DNA of 64,000 nt from Mycolicibacterium sediminis. Lineage in GTDB: Bacteria; Actinomycetota; Actinomycetes; Mycobacteriales; Mycobacteriaceae. The notes under the pieces were generated by a model that did no database searches, was not told the origin of the DNA, and was given only the letters and a program-made list of their open reading frames with translations. Where the stretch lies: positions 620,001-684,000 of the forward strand of contig NZ_AP022588.1 of the NCBI RefSeq assembly GCF_010731735.1, given 5' to 3'. A program made the translations under genes and the position numbers. Positions 32,595 to 43,895 of the stretch are shown piece by piece; within the stretch, counting starts at the first letter, position 1, and every line of letters starts with the position of its first letter.

Positions 32595-33134
32595 CTAGCA
32601 GAGTCGATCGGTGGCGATGCGAATGTAGTCGGCGGTCACCGAGTCGACCTGACCGGCAGGCAGCGGTTCGGAGCCCGGGGTCGAATCACGCACGTCGTCG
32701 CGGACCATCGGCACGACGAAGTCCCACACGGCCTGATCGGACTGGTGCGCCGCGTGCGCCTGACAGACGTAGGACCCGATGCTGAGCGCGGTCAGTTCGC
32801 TCGAGGGGTCGACGCCGCCCCGGGTCAGGGCATCGAGGTAGGCGCGCTGCTTGGGCGTCACCTGGATGGCTCCGGCGACGCCGCCGGTTTGCCCCGGCGG
32901 CATCTGGGAGATCGCCTGGGCGTCCGAACCGGGGCCCGCGGTGGCCGACGTGGGAAGACCCATCGTGGCGATCACGTCCTCGCCGCTCATCCCGCAGGCG
33001 CTCACCGAGAGCGCGGCGAACGCGACCACGAGCGACATCGGCAGCGCCGCACCGGTCGAGCGCAGCCGCGAGCAACGGTGCAGTTCGCACCACCGTCTGC
33101 TCGCGCCCGCCGTCGGGGCACCCTCGTCACGCAC
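32595..33134 (-). CDS. DUF732-type putative lipoprotein
   Basis: The C-terminal half is a DUF732 domain, common in secreted mycobacterial proteins of unknown function: two Cys (YVCQAHAAH and the terminal DRLC) likely form a disulfide. A lipobox-like LSVSAC follows a hydrophobic stretch, suggesting lipid attachment. The start is uncertain. GTG at 33134 lies seven bases after a -10-like TACGTT and gives 179 residues; GTG at 33161 or ATG at 33038 are possible. It sits between fbpD and the culp6 gene on the same strand and is probably co-transcribed with culp6. Confidence 0.75.
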   Translation of the reverse strand: MRDEGAPTAGASRRWCELHRCSRLRSTGAALPMSLVVAFAALSVSACGMSGEDVIATMGLPTSATAGPGSDAQAISQMPPGQTGGVAGAIQVTPKQRAYLDALTRGGVDPSSELTALSIGSYVCQAHAAHQSDQAVWDFVVPMVRDDVRDSTPGSEPLPAGQVDSVTADYIRIATDRLC

Positions 33135-33141
33135 GACGTCC

Positions 33142-33147
33142 AACGTA
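33142..33147 (-). promoter_or_regulatory. Candidate -10 element for the DUF732 gene
   Basis: On the minus strand TACGTT lies seven bases before the GTG at 33134, consistent with a leaderless start there. Confidence 0.35.
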
Positions 33148-33198
33148 CCGGCTGTCCACACGGGCCCCGGAGAACGCTTTGCCAGGGCGCCGGCCGGG

Positions 33199-34089
33199 CT
33201 ACTTGATCGTGGCGACCAGTTCTCCGGCCATCGCCGCCAACTGCGGCGCCCAGGTACCCCAGTCGTGCTGACCGCCGGGCGGGAAGTCGAAGTGCGCGTT
33301 GTGCCCGCCCGCGGTGCGGTAGCTCTGGTAGAAGAACCGGTTGGTGCCCTGGGCCTGGTCGCAGAAGCCGATCATCGCGGCCGGGTCGCTACAGGTCGTC
33401 GTCGCGGGGCTGAAGATCCAGAGCCGAGTGTTGCTGTTGGCCAACAGCTGCGCGTGCACGTTGGGCGAATGCCACTTCCAGCGTCCGAGCTGCGGCAGCC
33501 CCCACATGTTGCGGATGTCGACGCCGCCGTACTGCGCCAGCCCCGCGGTGATCGCACCGTCGTAGCCGGTGCGCTCCGGGCTCAGGAAGCCCGACAGCGA
33601 GCCCGCGAAGCGGTACCGGTCCGGGTGGAACGTCGCCATCGCCACGGCACCGAATCCGCCTTGGGCGGCGCCCACGATCCCGTGACCGCCGGGGGCCAGA
33701 CCCTTGTTCGCGGCCAGCCAGTCGGGTAGCTCGCTCGACAGGAAGGTCTCCCACTGCCTGCTGCCGTCCTGCTCCCAGTTGGTGTACATGCTCCAGGCGC
33801 CACCCGCGGGGGCGACCACGGAGATGCCGGTGCCCGCCAGCGTGTTCATCGCGTTGCCCGCGGTGACCCAGTTGCTCACGTCGGGAGCGGCGTTGAACGC
33901 GTCGAGCAGCACGACCGCGTGCGGCCCACCACCCTGGAACGCCACCGGGATGTCGCGGCCCATCGCGGCCGACGGCACCATCAGCATCTCGGGGCCCGCG
34001 GCGCCGGCGCTCTGCGGGGTTGCGAGCACCAGACCCGTCAGGAGGGCCAGCGCACACACCGTGCGGGACAGGACCGAACGCATCGTCAT
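33199..34089 (-). CDS. fbpD: MPT51/FbpD, non-catalytic antigen-85-family protein
   Basis: A 296-residue secreted protein with a signal peptide ending near PQSAGAAG (about residue 30) and an alpha/beta hydrolase fold of the antigen 85 family. The nucleophile elbow reads GIVGAAQGGFG, with no Ser at the catalytic position, so mycolyltransferase activity is not expected; this is normal for MPT51. The Mtb protein binds fibronectin. ATG at 34089 with GAGG upstream is used. In Mtb and M. smegmatis a catalytic fbp gene lies between this gene and aftB. Here only 158 bp separate them. Confidence 0.93.
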   Translation of the reverse strand: MTMRSVLSRTVCALALLTGLVLATPQSAGAAGPEMLMVPSAAMGRDIPVAFQGGGPHAVVLLDAFNAAPDVSNWVTAGNAMNTLAGTGISVVAPAGGAWSMYTNWEQDGSRQWETFLSSELPDWLAANKGLAPGGHGIVGAAQGGFGAVAMATFHPDRYRFAGSLSGFLSPERTGYDGAITAGLAQYGGVDIRNMWGLPQLGRWKWHSPNVHAQLLANSNTRLWIFSPATTTCSDPAAMIGFCDQAQGTNRFFYQSYRTAGGHNAHFDFPPGGQHDWGTWAPQLAAMAGELVATIK

Positions 34090-34176
34090 CGCAACCTCGT
34101 CTTCACTCGTCGTCTCGGCCGTCGCTTTTCAACGAACTCGTTGCTTTGCCGAATCCCCCGCCCGTACCGCGTTGTA

Positions 34177-34190
34177 GTGAATCACATCAC
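34177..34190. promoter_or_regulatory. CRP-like palindromic site upstream of fbpD
   Basis: GTGA (34177-34180), six bases, then TCAC (34187-34190) matches the core of CRP-family sites (TGTGA-N6-TCACA). It is about 90 bp upstream of the fbpD start. Mycobacterial CRP (Rv3676-type) recognises this pattern; binding here is inferred. Confidence 0.4.
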
Positions 34191-34247
34191 GACACGAGCC
34201 GGGCTCGAAAGGGCCGGTGGGAGGCCGCTGCCCGAGCGGGCGGTCGA

Positions 34248-36245
34248 TCACGGGCCGGTCGGCGGCATCCCCGTGTAGGGCGGCGTCTTCGGCGGCGGCA
34301 CCGGCAGCCCGCAGCGCGCCAACTCGTACAGCGGCACCCGGTTGATCCGGTAGGAGTTGAACTCGAACGAGTGCACCAGGTTGGACAGGAAGCGACGGGG
34401 TCCCATCGGCCCCCGCACCGACGTCAGCAGCGCCTCGGTGTCCGGGCACTTCAGGGCGGCCTCGGCCTGGGCGATCCAGTCCTCGTCGATGTAGGACGGG
34501 ACGTACGGACGCTCCGTCAGGAACGGACCCTCGGCCACCGCCCAGTCCGGGAACAGGTTCTTGTCGTGCCCGATGCGGCCGTCCCCGAGGCGCTCGGTGT
34601 GGGCCGCCAGGGGGTTCGCCAAACCGATCTGGTCGATCACGCGCACGTCGAGGCCGACGTTCATGCCCAGCATGCCCAGGTTGGTGAAGAACACGGTGTG
34701 CGGACCGCGATAGCCGGGCGGCCGGGGCGGTGGCGGGGGCTTGGCGGGGACCACGTCCCACTGGTCGTAGTTGCCGGACGGCAGCAGCAGCGCGCCATCC
34801 GGCGTGTCGTCGATCGCGGTCAGCACCGCCCGCATGCGGGGGTAGTCGAGGTAGTCGGCGGCGGTCAGCGGGTGCGCGTGGCCCGTGGCCTGGGCGTAGA
34901 AGCGGCGCTCGTCGACGATGCCGGTGTAGGTCACCCGGGTGGCGTCCGCGCCCATCCCAGGAGAGTTCGCCGCCCACGCCGCCCAACCCACGATCGCCAA
35001 CCACATCGCGGTCGTCGACCCGGCGAGCAGGAACCCGCCCACGCGGGTGAACCGGGTGCCGTCGGGCAGGACCACGGGGATCACCGCGATCGGCACCAGC
35101 ACGCAGAACAGCGGGGTCAGCAGGACGCGGCCGTGCATGAAGTCGCCACCCTGCCGGACCCAGTACACCGCCTGCAGGACGCCGCTGAGGACCATGAACG
35201 CCACCACTGCGGGCGGGCTCTGCACGGTGCGGGCCAACCGGCTGACGCCGCGCGGCGGCTGGTGGGTGCTCCACCACGGCATGGTCCGCGTCGCGAACAT
35301 CACCAGACCCACGGCGCCGAGCAGCATGAGCGGGATCCACAGCAGGTAGGGCTGGTTGAAGTTGCCCAGGTAGGTGAACCCCTGGTCCCACTTGGCGCCG
35401 GTCGCGTCCTTCGCGATCGCCGTACCGGGGACCAGCAGGCCGTAGTACCCCATCCGGAAGATCTGGTAGGCGATGGGCAGCAGGCCACCGGCGACGAGGA
35501 TCAGGATGCGCCGTGGCCAGTTGGGCGACGCGAGCAGCAGCATCACCAGGGCGGCGCCGCCGACGAGCGCCAGCTCGGGACGCACCAGCACGCTCAGGCC
35601 GGCGACGAAGGCGAGCGCCGCCTCGAACGGCCGGCCCGCGGTGTGCGCCTGGTCGCCGGGGCCCGGCTGCGCGCGCAACGCCTGCGACCAGCAGACCATC
35701 ATCCACCAGAGCAGGCCGAGATAGGCCAGGACGAGCCCGTTCTCGAGCCCGGAGGTGGCGAAGTCGCGGGCGGGCGGGATGGCCGCGTACACCAGCACTC
35801 CGGCGGGCAGCAGCAGCGCGCGCCTGCCCCGCAGCCCCGGGGCGTAGAGCCGACCGGTGCCCAGCATCGCGAACACCACGCCGGCGATGCTCAGGGTCAG
35901 CGCCAGCGCCAGCGCCACGTACTCGAGTTGCACCGAACCGCCCACCCAGGCGAAGAACGTCACCAGGTAGCTCCACGCGGTCGACGTGTTGGCCTCGACC
36001 CGCTCGCCGGCGTTGAACACCGGGCCGTTGCCCGCCAGCAGGTTCCGCACCGTGCGCAGCACGATCAGACCGTCGTCGGCGATCCACCTGCGCTGCCAGG
36101 CGCCCCAGCCGAAGAGCGCGGCGACCGCGACGACGCCGATCCACAGGCTGAACCGCACGCTCGCGGTGAACGGGAACGAGGGGCCACGCAGCAGGCGGCC
36201 CGCCGCCTGCGTCGCTCGCCCGTCAGCTGAAGACGACTGCGGCAC
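34248..36245 (-). CDS. aftB: Terminal beta-(1,2)-arabinofuranosyltransferase AftB
   Basis: A 665-residue GT-C membrane enzyme with about ten helices in the first 430 residues and an external C-terminal domain. AftB adds the terminal beta(1-2)-linked arabinofuranose of arabinogalactan, the site later mycolated. The first external loop carries RRWIADDGLIVLRTVRNLL, with the Asp pair expected for catalysis. Last gene of the glf-glfT2-PAP2-ubiA-aftB series. The ATG at 36245 overlaps the ubiA coding end by 23 bases. Slightly longer than the Mtb protein (about 627). Confidence 0.94.
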   Translation of the reverse strand: MPQSSSADGRATQAAGRLLRGPSFPFTASVRFSLWIGVVAVAALFGWGAWQRRWIADDGLIVLRTVRNLLAGNGPVFNAGERVEANTSTAWSYLVTFFAWVGGSVQLEYVALALALTLSIAGVVFAMLGTGRLYAPGLRGRRALLLPAGVLVYAAIPPARDFATSGLENGLVLAYLGLLWWMMVCWSQALRAQPGPGDQAHTAGRPFEAALAFVAGLSVLVRPELALVGGAALVMLLLASPNWPRRILILVAGGLLPIAYQIFRMGYYGLLVPGTAIAKDATGAKWDQGFTYLGNFNQPYLLWIPLMLLGAVGLVMFATRTMPWWSTHQPPRGVSRLARTVQSPPAVVAFMVLSGVLQAVYWVRQGGDFMHGRVLLTPLFCVLVPIAVIPVVLPDGTRFTRVGGFLLAGSTTAMWLAIVGWAAWAANSPGMGADATRVTYTGIVDERRFYAQATGHAHPLTAADYLDYPRMRAVLTAIDDTPDGALLLPSGNYDQWDVVPAKPPPPPRPPGYRGPHTVFFTNLGMLGMNVGLDVRVIDQIGLANPLAAHTERLGDGRIGHDKNLFPDWAVAEGPFLTERPYVPSYIDEDWIAQAEAALKCPDTEALLTSVRGPMGPRRFLSNLVHSFEFNSYRINRVPLYELARCGLPVPPPKTPPYTGMPPTGP

Positions 36246-37140
36246 CGATGGTTCCGATCCACGCCAAGGCCAGGAACTGGAGCACCCGGTCGCCGAACGC
36301 GATCTCCTCGGGCTCGCCGGCCAGCCCGCCGTCGACGTCGACGGCGTAGCGCAGGATCGCGATGGTGAACGGGATCATCGACACGGCGAACCACGACCCG
36401 CCCGCCGGCCCGTCCCGGTAGAACGCCCACAGCCCGTAGCAGACCACGACGGCGGTGGCCGAGAGCGTCCACACGAACCGCAGGTAGGTACTGGTGTAGC
36501 GCTCCAACGACTTCCGAATCTTCGCGCCGGTCCGCTCGGCGAGCTGCAGCTCCGCGTAGCGCTTGCCCGCGGCCATGAACAGCGAGCCGAACGCCATCAT
36601 CAGCAGGAACCACTGCGACAGCGGGATGTCGGCGGCCACGCCGCCCGCGATGGCACGGATCAGGAAGCCCGACGACACGATGCAGATGTCCAGCACCGCT
36701 TGGTGTTTGAGACCGAAGCAGTACGCCAGCTGGATCACGATGTAGATCGCCATGACGATCGCCAGGTTCGGCGTCGAGAGGAACGAGACGCCCAGCGACG
36801 CGGCGGCCAGCACGACGGCCAGGCCGTAGGCGAGGTTGACCGGCACCACGCCGGCCGCGATCGGACGGAACCGCTTCGTGGGGTGCTCGCGGTCGGCCTC
36901 CACGTCGCGCGCGTCGTTGATCAGGTAGATCGACGACGCCGCGAGACTGAACGCGACGAACGCAATGCCGACGTTGAGGAGGACCTTCGGATAGTCGAGT
37001 TGGGAGTCCACGCCGATCGCGGCCAACGGCGCCGCGAGCACCAGGAGGTTCTTCACCCACTGTCGGGGACGGATCGCCTTGACGATGCCGCCGGCGAGGG
37101 TCTTGGGCGGGCCCGAGACCTCCTGCGCTTCCTCGCTCAC
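36223..37140 (-). CDS. ubiA: Decaprenyl-phosphate phosphoribosyltransferase (UbiA, DPPR synthase)
   Basis: A 305-residue UbiA-superfamily prenyltransferase with about nine helices. It transfers 5-phosphoribose from PRPP to decaprenyl phosphate, the first committed step to the arabinose donor. The first Asp-rich motif is NDARDVEADREHPTKRFRPI (residues about 75-95); the second lies around HQAVLDICIVSSGFLIRAI. GTG start at 37140 overlaps the stop of the PAP2 gene. Changes in Mtb ubiA raise ethambutol resistance by increasing donor supply; this copy shows no obvious defect. Confidence 0.96.
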   Translation of the reverse strand: MSEEAQEVSGPPKTLAGGIVKAIRPRQWVKNLLVLAAPLAAIGVDSQLDYPKVLLNVGIAFVAFSLAASSIYLINDARDVEADREHPTKRFRPIAAGVVPVNLAYGLAVVLAAASLGVSFLSTPNLAIVMAIYIVIQLAYCFGLKHQAVLDICIVSSGFLIRAIAGGVAADIPLSQWFLLMMAFGSLFMAAGKRYAELQLAERTGAKIRKSLERYTSTYLRFVWTLSATAVVVCYGLWAFYRDGPAGGSWFAVSMIPFTIAILRYAVDVDGGLAGEPEEIAFGDRVLQFLALAWIGTIGAAVVFS

Positions 37141-37705
37141 CTAGCCGTCTCCTTCGACGCCACGAACTTCACCGCAGGGGGAACCTCGACGCGGTCGGCG
37201 AGGGCGCCGACGGCGTTCGCCACCGCCGCGCCGACGACCACACCGGTGAGGACGTCGGTCGGGTAGTGCACGCCGAGGACCAACCGCGACAGCGCCATCG
37301 GAGGCACCAGCAGCCACGGCAGCGGCAGTCCGGTGACCCGGCCGAGCAGGATGGCCGCCGCCGCCGTCGACGTGGCGTGTGCGGACGGGAAGCTCAGGCT
37401 GCTGGGCGTGCCGACGTTGACCGACACGTCGGGATGGTTGGGCCGGGTGCGCCGGACGATCCGCTTGATCACCACGGCCGCGGCGTGCGCGACGAAGGCG
37501 CCCGCGCCCGCGGTCAACCACTCCCGCCGCCGGCTCGGCTGGGCCAGCGCTCCGACGACCGCCACCCCGACCCATCCGGCGCTGTGCTCACCGAAGTGCG
37601 ACAGCCCACGCGCGCCGGGCAGGACGCCGGGACGCCCCGCGATGGCGTGCTGGACCGCGACGAGGACGGCGTCCTCACCGTGCGGCGCCCGGTAGGCGTC
37701 GACGC

Positions 37706-37709
<4 letters not shown>
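37137..37709 (-). CDS. PAP2-type phosphatase (Rv3807c-like, predicted phospho-DPR phosphatase)
   Basis: From the ATG at 37709, which overlaps the glfT2 stop, a 190-residue membrane protein. It has the three PAP2 signature parts: KRIVRRTRP, PSAHATS (SFPSAHATST), and SRLVLGVHYPTDVLTG with the catalytic His. It is predicted to dephosphorylate decaprenyl-phosphoryl-5-phosphoribose to decaprenyl-phosphoryl-ribose, between UbiA and DprE1. This fits its place directly before ubiA, with a four-base overlap. The substrate is inferred from synteny with Rv3807c. Confidence 0.9.
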
Positions 37710-41013
<3,304 letters not shown>

Positions 41014-41053
41014 TCAGGTCGCAATTGGCTCACGATTGCGCAACGTACCTCCA

Positions 41054-41080
41054 GTCTCACTAGTCACATACGTAACATCG
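41054..41080 (+). promoter_or_regulatory. erp upstream region: three 9-bp GTNNCA-type repeats with -10-like TAACAT
   Basis: GTCTCACTA, GTCACATAC and GTAACATCG follow each other without gaps. Tandem GTCACA-type 9-mers are described for the response regulator MtrA in mycobacteria, which makes this a candidate MtrA site. TAACAT at 41073-41078 could also be the -10 of erp. The rest of the 259-bp glf-erp gap shows nothing recognisable. Confidence 0.4.
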
Positions 41081-41206
41081 ACCGCGTCGGGATTGGTGGT
41101 TCGCGTCAAGCGGATTCGACCTCCGCCGATGAACGAAAGACCGATTACGCAAGATTCACTTCACACAGTCGTCCCACAAGCGGCGCACTATCTCTAGGAG
41201 ACTTCC

Positions 41207-42145
41207 GTGCCCAACCGACGTCGACGCAAGCTCTCGACAGCCATGAGCGCAGTCGCCGCCTTGGCCGTCGCAAGTCCAGTTGCCCTGGTCGCCATGTCCG
41301 ATTTGTCCGCCGAGGACACCGCCGCACCCCAGCACCGTGAGTTCGTCCAGGCCGCGCTCGTCACCGACCTGCCCAACGAATTGATCGGCGCCCTGTCGCA
41401 GGGCCTGTCGCAGTTCGGCATCAACCTGCCGCCGCTGACCGGCCTCCTCGGCGGTGCCGGCGCACCGGCCGGCGCATCGTCGCTGCTGTCGCCCGGCCTC
41501 GCGTCGCCGGGTCTCACCTCCCCCGGCCTGACCGCGCCGGGCCTGACCGCCCCCGGCCTGACCGCCCCCGGCCTGACCGCGCCGGGGTTGACCGCGCCGG
41601 GGTTGACGACGCCGGGCCTCACCACGCCCGGGCTGACGACGCCGGGATTGACGACGCCGGGGCTCACCACGCCCGGTCTCACGACGCCCGAACTCTCCAC
41701 TCCGGGGCTCACGACGCCCGGTCTCACCACGCCGGGCCTGACCACACCGGGGCTCACGACCCCGGGCCTGACCACACCGGGCACCGCGACGGCTGGGCTG
41801 AACCCGGCGCTGACCAGCCCGGGCCTGACCCCGGTCGCCAGCGCCACCGGCCTGCCGGGCGTCAGCGAGATCCCCATCGCCGATCCGATCGGCCTGGATC
41901 CGCTGTCCGGGAGCTACCCGATCCTCGGCGATCCGTCCCTGGGCCTGCCGGCGGCAGCGCCGACGGGCGGCGGTGGCCTGGTCAGCGATCTCTCGAGCGC
42001 CGCGCAGTCGCTCGGCGCAGGACAGGCCATCGACCTGCTCAAGGGCCTGGTGATGCCCGCGATCACATCGGCGATGCAGAACGCGGCTCCCGCCGCAGCT
42101 GCCGCAGCCCCTGCCGCCGCCGCGGCGGCGGTGCCCACTCCGTAG
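41207..42145 (+). CDS. erp: Exported repetitive protein Erp (PirG)
   Basis: A 312-residue cell-surface protein of mycobacteria, needed for normal envelope and virulence in Mtb. It has a basic start and signal sequence (residues 1-35), and an N-terminal domain. A central array of about 19 Pro-Gly-Leu-Thr-type pentapeptides covers residues 96-190. The C-terminal domain ends in an Ala/Pro-rich stretch with little of the hydrophobic anchor seen in Mtb Erp. GTG at 41207 follows TAGGAGA. The pentads are of PGLTA and PGLTT type, where Mtb has PGLTS. It diverges from glf and is followed by a hairpin terminator. Confidence 0.95.
   Translation: MPNRRRRKLSTAMSAVAALAVASPVALVAMSDLSAEDTAAPQHREFVQAALVTDLPNELIGALSQGLSQFGINLPPLTGLLGGAGAPAGASSLLSPGLASPGLTSPGLTAPGLTAPGLTAPGLTAPGLTAPGLTTPGLTTPGLTTPGLTTPGLTTPGLTTPELSTPGLTTPGLTTPGLTTPGLTTPGLTTPGTATAGLNPALTSPGLTPVASATGLPGVSEIPIADPIGLDPLSGSYPILGDPSLGLPAAAPTGGGGLVSDLSSAAQSLGAGQAIDLLKGLVMPAITSAMQNAAPAAAAAAPAAAAAAVPTP
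41492..41791 (+). repeat. 15-bp tandem repeat encoding Erp pentapeptides
   Basis: Twenty consecutive 15-bp units encode PGLAS, PGLTS, five PGLTA, six PGLTT, one PELST, five PGLTT and a degenerate PGTAT. Units differ at synonymous positions, so the array is older than its most uniform blocks. Confidence 0.92.
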
Positions 42146-42156
42146 ACCCACCGCGA

Positions 42157-42197
42157 AACGGCACCGCAGAAGCACTCAGCTGCTCTGCGGTGTCGTT
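42157..42197 (+). terminator. Hairpin terminator after erp
   Basis: A 14-bp stem (42157-42170 with 42184-42197; core GCACCGCAGA / TCTGCGGTGT, one G-T pair) has a 13-base loop and begins 12 bases after the erp stop. A run of five Ts lies 14 bases further on, too far to be classical. Confidence 0.6.
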
Positions 42198-42246
42198 GCG
42201 CGCGGCGCCGATTTTTCCCCGCCAGGTTTAGTGTGTCGAAACACTG

Positions 42247-42271
42247 GTAACAGCTGCCCCATACGTAACAT
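42247..42271 (+). promoter_or_regulatory. Upstream region of PGRP amidase: two GTAACA direct repeats and leaderless -10
   Basis: GTAACA occurs at 42247-42252 and 42265-42270, 18 bases apart. TAACAT (42266-42271) is a good -10 and lies six bases before the GTG at 42278. The GTAACATCG half is identical to that upstream of erp. Confidence 0.45.
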
Positions 42272-42277
42272 CGGGCC

Positions 42278-43891
42278 GTGCCGAGTCGCAGGTCCGTTCC
42301 CTCGCTGCTGTTCTCAGCAGTCGTGGCCACGGTCATCATGCTGCCCTGGGCCGTCGACGACTCGTCCGGTCCGATCCCGTCCCCGAACGTCGATCCGCTA
42401 CTGCTCGTCGAGAAGCCGCTGGACGGCATAGGCGGCGGCGAGACCGTCCGCGACGTCCGCCAGGACACCCCCTTCTCCATGGTCGCGCTCACCGCGAGCG
42501 ATCTGACCGGCACGTCCGCGCGGGTGCGCGCGCAACGAGCTGACGGCTCATGGGGTCCCTGGTACGAGGCCGAGACGCTCGACGGGGTCGGCGAGGGCGA
42601 CTCCGGAACCCAGGGCACCGACCCGGTGTTCGTCGGCAGCACCACCCACGTGCAGATCGCGGTCACCCGCCCCGCAGGCGCTCAGCCCTCCGGCCCCGCA
42701 CCGGGAGGCCCCGCCGGACCCGGCCTGGGGTACCGCCCGGTCAACGTCGAACAGCCCACCGTGCCGAGCTTCAACGCCGTCCTGATCAGCCCGCCGCAGG
42801 CGCCCGTCGACATCCAGTGGGAGCCACCCGCCGCCGCCACCGCACCCGGTCAGGCGCCCGCCATAATCGACCGCGCGAAGTGGGGCGCGGACGAAGGAAT
42901 GAAGTGCGGAAACACCGTGTACGACAACGGAGTTCGCGCGGGCGTCGTGCACCACACCGCAGGCAGCAACGACTACGAGCCGCAGGACAGCGCAGGCATC
43001 GTCAAGTCGATCTACGAGTACCACACGCGGACGCTGGGCTGGTGCGACATGGCGTACAACGCCCTCGTCGACAAGTTCGGCCAGGTGTTCGAGGGACGCG
43101 CCGGAGGCATGACCCGTCCCGTCGAGGGCGCCCACACCGGTGGCTTCAACCAGAACACCTGGGGTGTGGCCATGATGGGCAACTTCGAGACGGTGCCCCC
43201 GACGCCGATCCAGCTGCGCACCACGGGTCGGCTGCTCGGCTGGCGACTCGGCCTCGACCACGTCGACCCGCTGGGCACCGTCGTCCTCACCTCCGAGGGA
43301 GGCCGGTTCACCCACTTCCCCAGGGGGGTCGCGCCGACGCTTCCCACGATCTTCACCCACCGCGACGTCGGCAACACAGAATGCCCCGGCAACGCCGCGT
43401 ACGCCGAGATGAACCTGTTGCGGGACACCGCCGCCCACTTCGCAATGCCCCCGGGACCAGAGACGCTAGCCGACTCCCTGCGCGGCGGTGCGATCTTCGC
43501 CAAGTGGGCCCAGATCGGCGGCGACACCAGCCCGCTCGGCGTGCCGGTGTCCCCGGAGGCGTCGGGCGGCGACGACGCCCGCTACGTCAACTTCCAGCGC
43601 GGCGCCGTGTACTGGTCGCCCACCAGCGGCGCCGAACCGGTGACCGGCGCGATCTACGACGCGTGGGCGTCACTCGGCTTCGAGCGGGGCGCACTCGGCC
43701 TGCCCACCAGCGGAGAGATCCAGGAACCGCTGTGGATCGTGCAGAACTTCCAGCACGGCACGCTCAACTTCGACCGCGAGAAGGGCACGGTCACGAGGGT
43801 GATCGACGGCGTGCCCCTCGAACTCCCGAAGGCCGCCAACCCGGGACCGCCCGTGCAGTTGGAGCGGTTCACCCCGATCGGACTGCAGTGA
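42278..43891 (+). CDS. Secreted PGRP/amidase_2-type N-acetylmuramoyl-L-alanine amidase with LGFP repeats (Rv3811-like)
   Basis: A 537-residue exported protein with an N-terminal hydrophobic segment (residues about 8-25) and a beta-rich domain. The PGRP-type amidase domain covers about residues 195-385. Predicted zinc ligands are the His of GVVHHTAGSND, the His of IFTHRDVG and the Cys of NTECPGN. The C-terminal part has LGFP-type repeats (SPLGVPVSPEA, GALGLPTSGEI), which bind the cell wall in corynebacteria and mycobacteria. It would cut the stem peptide from peptidoglycan. GTG at 42278 follows a leaderless -10. Confidence 0.9.
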   Translation: MPSRRSVPSLLFSAVVATVIMLPWAVDDSSGPIPSPNVDPLLLVEKPLDGIGGGETVRDVRQDTPFSMVALTASDLTGTSARVRAQRADGSWGPWYEAETLDGVGEGDSGTQGTDPVFVGSTTHVQIAVTRPAGAQPSGPAPGGPAGPGLGYRPVNVEQPTVPSFNAVLISPPQAPVDIQWEPPAAATAPGQAPAIIDRAKWGADEGMKCGNTVYDNGVRAGVVHHTAGSNDYEPQDSAGIVKSIYEYHTRTLGWCDMAYNALVDKFGQVFEGRAGGMTRPVEGAHTGGFNQNTWGVAMMGNFETVPPTPIQLRTTGRLLGWRLGLDHVDPLGTVVLTSEGGRFTHFPRGVAPTLPTIFTHRDVGNTECPGNAAYAEMNLLRDTAAHFAMPPGPETLADSLRGGAIFAKWAQIGGDTSPLGVPVSPEASGGDDARYVNFQRGAVYWSPTSGAEPVTGAIYDAWASLGFERGALGLPTSGEIQEPLWIVQNFQHGTLNFDREKGTVTRVIDGVPLELPKAANPGPPVQLERFTPIGLQ

Positions 43892-43895
43892 GCGC

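Noticed and set aside
41492..41791. Short regular repeats considered as a CRISPR array
   Set aside because: The units are contiguous 15-mers in frame within the erp gene, with no spacers and no cas genes nearby.
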